This document shows, piece by piece, positions 14,078 through 17,631 of a stretch of DNA of 17,631 bases. The DNA lies in contig JALSJY010000124.1 of the NCBI GenBank assembly GCA_026989045.1, positions 1-17,631 of the forward strand, read 5' to 3'. The notes beneath the pieces are model-generated. The model was given only the letters and a program-made list of their open reading frames with translations. It searched no databases and had not been told where the DNA came from. How positions within the stretch are numbered: position 1 is the first letter of the stretch; the number at the start of each line of letters is the position of its first letter. Source of the stretch: Hyphomicrobiales bacterium (GTDB taxonomy: Bacteria; Pseudomonadota; Alphaproteobacteria; Rhizobiales; Devosiaceae). Both the position numbers and the translations under genes were made by a program.

Positions 14078-14977
14078 ATGAGATTTATATTTTCAGCCAC
14101 TCTTGCTGTTACAGCTATTGTAACAGCAGGACTTGGCGCAGTAATTTTTTGGCCGATAGGTCAAAAAGTCGAGGCAAACACATTAAAGGGTGATGTTAAT
14201 AATGGAGCATATTTAGCCCGTGCTAGTGGTTGCATTTCTTGCCACACTGATTATGCAAATAATGGCACGCCATTAGCTGGGGGCATAAAATTTACCACTC
14301 CTTTTGGCAACCTTTATTCTCCAAATATTACCACCGATAAGAAATACGGCATCGGAAATTGGAGCATAGAAGATTTTGATATGGCTGTTAAACAGGGCAT
14401 ATCCCCAAAAGGAGAAGCATATTATCCTGCTTTTCCTTATGAGTTTTATTCCAATTTTAGCGATCAAGATATTGCTGATCTTTGGGCGGCTTTTCAAACA
14501 GTGCCAGCAAATTCTAACCCATCAAAAAGCCATGAAATGCCTTTTCCATTCAATCAAAGATGGGGATTAAAAATATGGCGTGCGGCATTTTTATCAGAGC
14601 CAAAAACCAAACCCATTGCCTCAAAAAGCGATGTCTGGAACAAAGGCCGCCTGTTAGTTGAAGGCGCAACCCATTGTGCCGCCTGCCACACCCCAAGAAA
14701 TATAGCAGGGGCGCGCAAGTCAAATGCGTATGAATTTAAAGGAAATAATAAATTACCCGGAGGCGGCAAAGCCCCCGCAATAGACTTTGAAAGCCTGCAA
14801 AAAAACAACTGGACGATAGATAACCTAGCCTATGCCCTAGAAACAGGAATAACCCCAAACGGCGACAGTTTTGGAGATTCAATGGGCAAATTAGTCCTAT
14901 ACAACACCAGCTTCCTAACCCCCAAAGACCAACAAGCAATCGCCACTTACCTGCTAGAAAAACAGGAAACTGAATAA
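14078..14977 (+). CDS. Membrane-anchored diheme cytochrome c
   Basis: This 299-residue protein has an N-terminal hydrophobic anchor or uncleaved signal (about 4-25) and two cytochrome c domains. The first haem site is CISCH (52-56), followed by GTPLAGG, PFGNLYSPNITTD and YYPAFPYEFY. The second is CAACH (200-204), with Met in DSMGKLVLYNTSFLTP as its probable axial ligand. The layout matches the cytochrome subunits of membrane dehydrogenases (alcohol dehydrogenase cytochrome c type), which pass electrons toward quinone or terminal oxidases. No dehydrogenase catalytic subunit is nearby, so its electron donor is likely the cytochrome c' encoded 7 bases upstream or a diffusible partner. AGGT precedes the ATG. 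It appears to be the last gene of the CueR operon. Confidence 0.92.
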   Translation: MRFIFSATLAVTAIVTAGLGAVIFWPIGQKVEANTLKGDVNNGAYLARASGCISCHTDYANNGTPLAGGIKFTTPFGNLYSPNITTDKKYGIGNWSIEDFDMAVKQGISPKGEAYYPAFPYEFYSNFSDQDIADLWAAFQTVPANSNPSKSHEMPFPFNQRWGLKIWRAAFLSEPKTKPIASKSDVWNKGRLLVEGATHCAACHTPRNIAGARKSNAYEFKGNNKLPGGGKAPAIDFESLQKNNWTIDNLAYALETGITPNGDSFGDSMGKLVLYNTSFLTPKDQQAIATYLLEKQETE

Positions 14978-15036
14978 GTAATTTATTGCTCAATCTTTCT
15001 AATCTCTACTCCATTTGCAAAGAAGCAAAACCTAAT

Positions 15037-15076
15037 CTCCTTCCCCCTTGCGGGGAGGGGCTAGGGGTGGGGGTTT
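15037..15076. repeat. GC-rich hairpin element, candidate dispersed intergenic repeat and possible terminator
   Basis: CCTTCCCC (15039-15046) can pair with GGGGAGGG (15052-15059), seven Watson-Crick pairs plus one T-G wobble, around a 5-base loop. It is followed by a G-rich tail with repeated AGGGG/TGGGGG. The sequence is strikingly GC-rich within an AT-rich genome. Similar C-run/G-run elements are dispersed between genes in many proteobacteria, but only one copy is present in this window. It lies 60 bases after the diheme cytochrome stop and could end that operon's transcript. Confidence 0.5.
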
Positions 15077-15191
15077 AGAATATTGAAAATTATTGTCATA
15101 AAACATAACTCCAAAATGCTTAGTGGTAACTTTTGATTTTATTTTATAAGGTCAGTTTAATATTATTTCTAATAATTGATTCTTAAAACCC

Positions 15192-17631
15192 ATGACCTTA
15201 TTTAACAAGCGCACTTTACTAAAAGCCATTGGCAAACCAGCGCCAATCCCAACAGAGCATGAAACTGTGCTTAAGCATTGGGCGCAAAATATCAATAATA
15301 AAAAAATTAGAGAAATAAAAGAAACCAGTCTGCAAAGTGATTTCAAAACACATATTATTGAGAAAATACTTGGGTATTCAGGGGCTATTGGTTCAAGCGA
15401 TTTACAAACTGTTTATGTTGAATATTCACTTGGCTCAGGGTCTGTTGATTTAGCCTTAGGCTATTTTGGACGAAAAGATGAGCGTGATAAAGTCATAGCC
15501 CCATTTGAATTAAAGGGCGCAAAGACGCATGACCTTGACGCTCCGATTGCAGGGCGAAAAGAAACACCAGTTGAGCAGGCTTGGCGCTATGGGCGGCATA
15601 ATGCTGGCACAAAATGGGTTTTGGTTTCTAATATGGTAGAAATTAGGCTCTATTCTTATGCTCTTGGCGAGCTTGAATATGAGCAATTTTTCCTAAAAGA
15701 CTTAATAGAGCCATTCGAATATGCACGTTTCATATTGCTACTAGCTGCCCAAAATCTACTCACAGGTAACACTCAAAATCTCCTTGATGAGAGTGAAAAA
15801 GCAGACAAAGAAATTGGCGATCAGCTTTACGCCGATTATAAAACCTTGCGACAAAACCTCATTGTGCAAATTCCGATAAGCAATAAACATATTGATGAAG
15901 TTGAAGCTGTTGGCGCTGCACAAAAAATTCTTGATAGAATATTATTTATCGCTTTTGCAGAAGATAAACAACTATTGCCTGCTCGCTCACTAGAAAAAGC
16001 CTTTGAACATTCCGATCCCTATAATCCACGCCCAATCTGGCAGAATTTTTTGGCGCTTTTTAGCGCAATCGACAAAGGAAGCAAGGCATTAGAAATCCCT
16101 AAATATAATGGTGGGCTTTTTACTTTTGATGGCTGGATAGACAAAATTATTTTGCCTGATGAAATTTGCGAAAATTTCAAAACCATTGGTGCTTATGACT
16201 TTGAAACTGAGGTTGGAGTTACAATTTTAGGGCGGATTTTTGAACAATCTGTTTCAGATTTAGAGCGATTGCTAGCACGTGCAAGGGGCGAGGAAGAGGA
16301 GAGCGAAAAACAAAGCGGCACAACTGGCAGACGCAAACGTGATGGCATTGTTTACACCCCTGATTACATCGCCCATTTCATTGTTGAAAAAACCCTTGGA
16401 GTTCATATTGAAGAATTATTCCAAAATGCAATGCAACAATATGGCAAGGGTGATGTTGATAATTATGAAAGCCTAAAATTTTCCAAAGGAGGAAAGCGAG
16501 GCGATAAAAAATGGAACGAGCGAGAATTAAAAGCATGGATAGATTATCGTTCTGCATTGCAGAGCTTACGTGTAGTTGACCCAGCTTGTGGCTCTGGAGT
16601 TTTTCTAATTGCTGCGTTTGATTTCCTCAAAAATGAGTATGACAAGGTCAACGCCAAGTTAGAGGAATTGCGTGGCGGAATAGCTGATCTTTTTGATCCC
16701 GATGCAGAAATACTCTCGCATAATCTTTATGGCGTAGATGTAAATGCAGAAAGTGTTGAAATAAGTAAACTCTCGCTTTGGCTTAAAACCGCAAAAAAAG
16801 GCAAAGAGCTAGCAAGCCTTGACCATACATTAAGAGTTGGAGATTCACTAATTGAAGATTCAAATTTTGCCTATTTAGAGCATGATTTTAATTGGCATAA
16901 GGCTTTTCCAGAAGTATTTGCCGCCGGCGGTTTTGATGTAGTTTTGGGCAACCCACCCTATGTTCGCCAAGAATTATTAAGCCCTCTAAAACCCTATCTA
17001 CAAAAGCGCTTTGAGGTTTATCATGGGGTTGCTGATTTATATTCATATTTCTTTGAGCGTGGTTTACGCCTGCTAAAAAAAGGCGGGCGAATGGGTTATA
17101 TTTCCTCTTCTACCTTTTTCAAAACAGGCTCAGGCAAACCGCTTCGCCAATATTTATTAAAAGAGGCATTGATTGAAACCATAGTGGATTTTGGTGATTT
17201 GCAGATTTTTGATGGCGTTACCACCTATCCAGCTATTTTGACTTTTGTTAAAGACAAACAAAATAAAAATCATAATTTGCACTTTTGGAAACTCAAGACT
17301 TTACCTAATGATAATTTTTCCAAAAGCTTTGATAAAAAAGCAGAACCATTCCCGCAAAACGCACTTGACGAAACAAGCTGGGAGCTAGAAAGCCCAAAAC
17401 TAAGAGCGCTAAGAGAAAAAATCATTCAGGGCAAACCAACCTTGAAAGAGGTATATGGCTCGCCTTATCGCGGTGTTTTAACTGGACGCAATGAGGCATT
17501 TGTGATTGATCGCAAAACCCGTGATGCCTTAGTGGCGCAAGATGCAAAATCAGAGGAAATTATCAAGCCTTGGCTTGAGGGCAAAGACCTCAAGCGTTGG
17601 CGAGCCGAGCCACGTGATCTATGGCTTATTC
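15192..17631 (+). CDS. Type IIG (Eco57I-like) restriction-modification enzyme, C-terminus outside window
   Basis: The frame is open from ATG 15192 to the window end, about 813 codons, with an in-frame TGA at 15177 just upstream. One polypeptide carries nuclease, methyltransferase and specificity parts. The N-terminal PD-(D/E)xK-like motif is Asp86 in SGSVDLALG with Glu106-x-Lys108 in PFELKGA. The N6-adenine methyltransferase shows SAM motif I VDPACGSGVFL (from 462), the motif around LYGVDVNAESVEISKLSL, and the catalytic motif NPPY (587-590). YRGVLTGRNEAFVID followed by EIIKPWLEGKDLKRW, near the window end, matches the TaqI-like target-recognition domain. No separate methylase, restriction or specificity gene is needed. 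No clear Shine-Dalgarno precedes the ATG. Whether the gene is intact beyond the window is unknown. Confidence 0.93.
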   Translation, partial: MTLFNKRTLLKAIGKPAPIPTEHETVLKHWAQNINNKKIREIKETSLQSDFKTHIIEKILGYSGAIGSSDLQTVYVEYSLGSGSVDLALGYFGRKDERDKVIAPFELKGAKTHDLDAPIAGRKETPVEQAWRYGRHNAGTKWVLVSNMVEIRLYSYALGELEYEQFFLKDLIEPFEYARFILLLAAQNLLTGNTQNLLDESEKADKEIGDQLYADYKTLRQNLIVQIPISNKHIDEVEAVGAAQKILDRILFIAFAEDKQLLPARSLEKAFEHSDPYNPRPIWQNFLALFSAIDKGSKALEIPKYNGGLFTFDGWIDKIILPDEICENFKTIGAYDFETEVGVTILGRIFEQSVSDLERLLARARGEEEESEKQSGTTGRRKRDGIVYTPDYIAHFIVEKTLGVHIEELFQNAMQQYGKGDVDNYESLKFSKGGKRGDKKWNERELKAWIDYRSALQSLRVVDPACGSGVFLIAAFDFLKNEYDKVNAKLEELRGGIADLFDPDAEILSHNLYGVDVNAESVEISKLSLWLKTAKKGKELASLDHTLRVGDSLIEDSNFAYLEHDFNWHKAFPEVFAAGGFDVVLGNPPYVRQELLSPLKPYLQKRFEVYHGVADLYSYFFERGLRLLKKGGRMGYISSSTFFKTGSGKPLRQYLLKEALIETIVDFGDLQIFDGVTTYPAILTFVKDKQNKNHNLHFWKLKTLPNDNFSKSFDKKAEPFPQNALDETSWELESPKLRALREKIIQGKPTLKEVYGSPYRGVLTGRNEAFVIDRKTRDALVAQDAKSEEIIKPWLEGKDLKRWRAEPRDLWLI

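Noticed and set aside
16279..16476. 65-codon plus-strand frame inside the restriction-modification gene
   Set aside because: Out-of-frame shadow of a continuous conserved coding sequence.
15192..17631. BREX PglX or Type I HsdM
   Set aside because: The N-terminal nuclease motif in the same chain and the TaqI-like recognition segment fit Type IIG; no BREX or hsdR/hsdS genes are visible.
1..17631. CRISPR array, insertion sequence or prophage
   Set aside because: No spaced repeats, transposase, integrase or phage structural genes are seen; the S24 regulator alone does not indicate a prophage.

Overview
The window looks like an AT-rich alphaproteobacterial chromosome, most likely Hyphomicrobiales (Rhizobiales) or a close relative. 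The best evidence is the tRNA-His gene: it has no encoded G-1, a G1:U72 pair and an A73 discriminator, a combination known only from a large group of Alphaproteobacteria. Supporting evidence is a class I lysyl-tRNA synthetase, the DUF952-pyrD gene pair, a PdhS/DivL-type signalling protein, and a probable Irr box in front of an iron-uptake gene. Genus cannot be set from sequence reading alone.

Positions 1-4012 (minus strand) hold the start of an iron ABC permease, its ferric-binding protein FbpA with a promoter and an Irr-like operator upstream, and a soluble multi-PAS 'histidine kinase' whose phospho-acceptor His is Arg. A short AT-rich gap leads to tRNA-His (4313-4389, plus). Positions 4422-5935 (minus) hold pyrD and a DUF952 gene with overlapping stop and start codons. 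Positions 6105-6746 (plus) hold a LexA-like S24 regulator with a perfect palindrome just upstream. lysK (minus) and a TerB-family gene (plus) follow as a divergent pair. Next come an orphan solute-binding protein (minus) and a large membrane glycosyltransferase (plus), both apparently starting at TTG, then a flavodoxin-fold quinone reductase (minus).

Positions 12630-14977 (plus) form the most interesting unit: a CueR-type promoter, cueR, a small secreted Cys/His protein, a cytochrome c' with added methionine-rich segments, and a membrane-anchored diheme cytochrome c. No CopA ATPase, multicopper oxidase or copper chaperone is visible in the window. The layout suggests a copper-responsive periplasmic electron-transfer or copper-binding module.

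Positions 15037-15076 carry a GC-rich hairpin repeat unlike the surrounding DNA. It is followed by the first ~813 codons of a Type IIG (Eco57I-like) restriction-modification enzyme, which runs off the window end. This right end looks like accessory DNA; the rest looks like ordinary chromosomal housekeeping and signalling genes.
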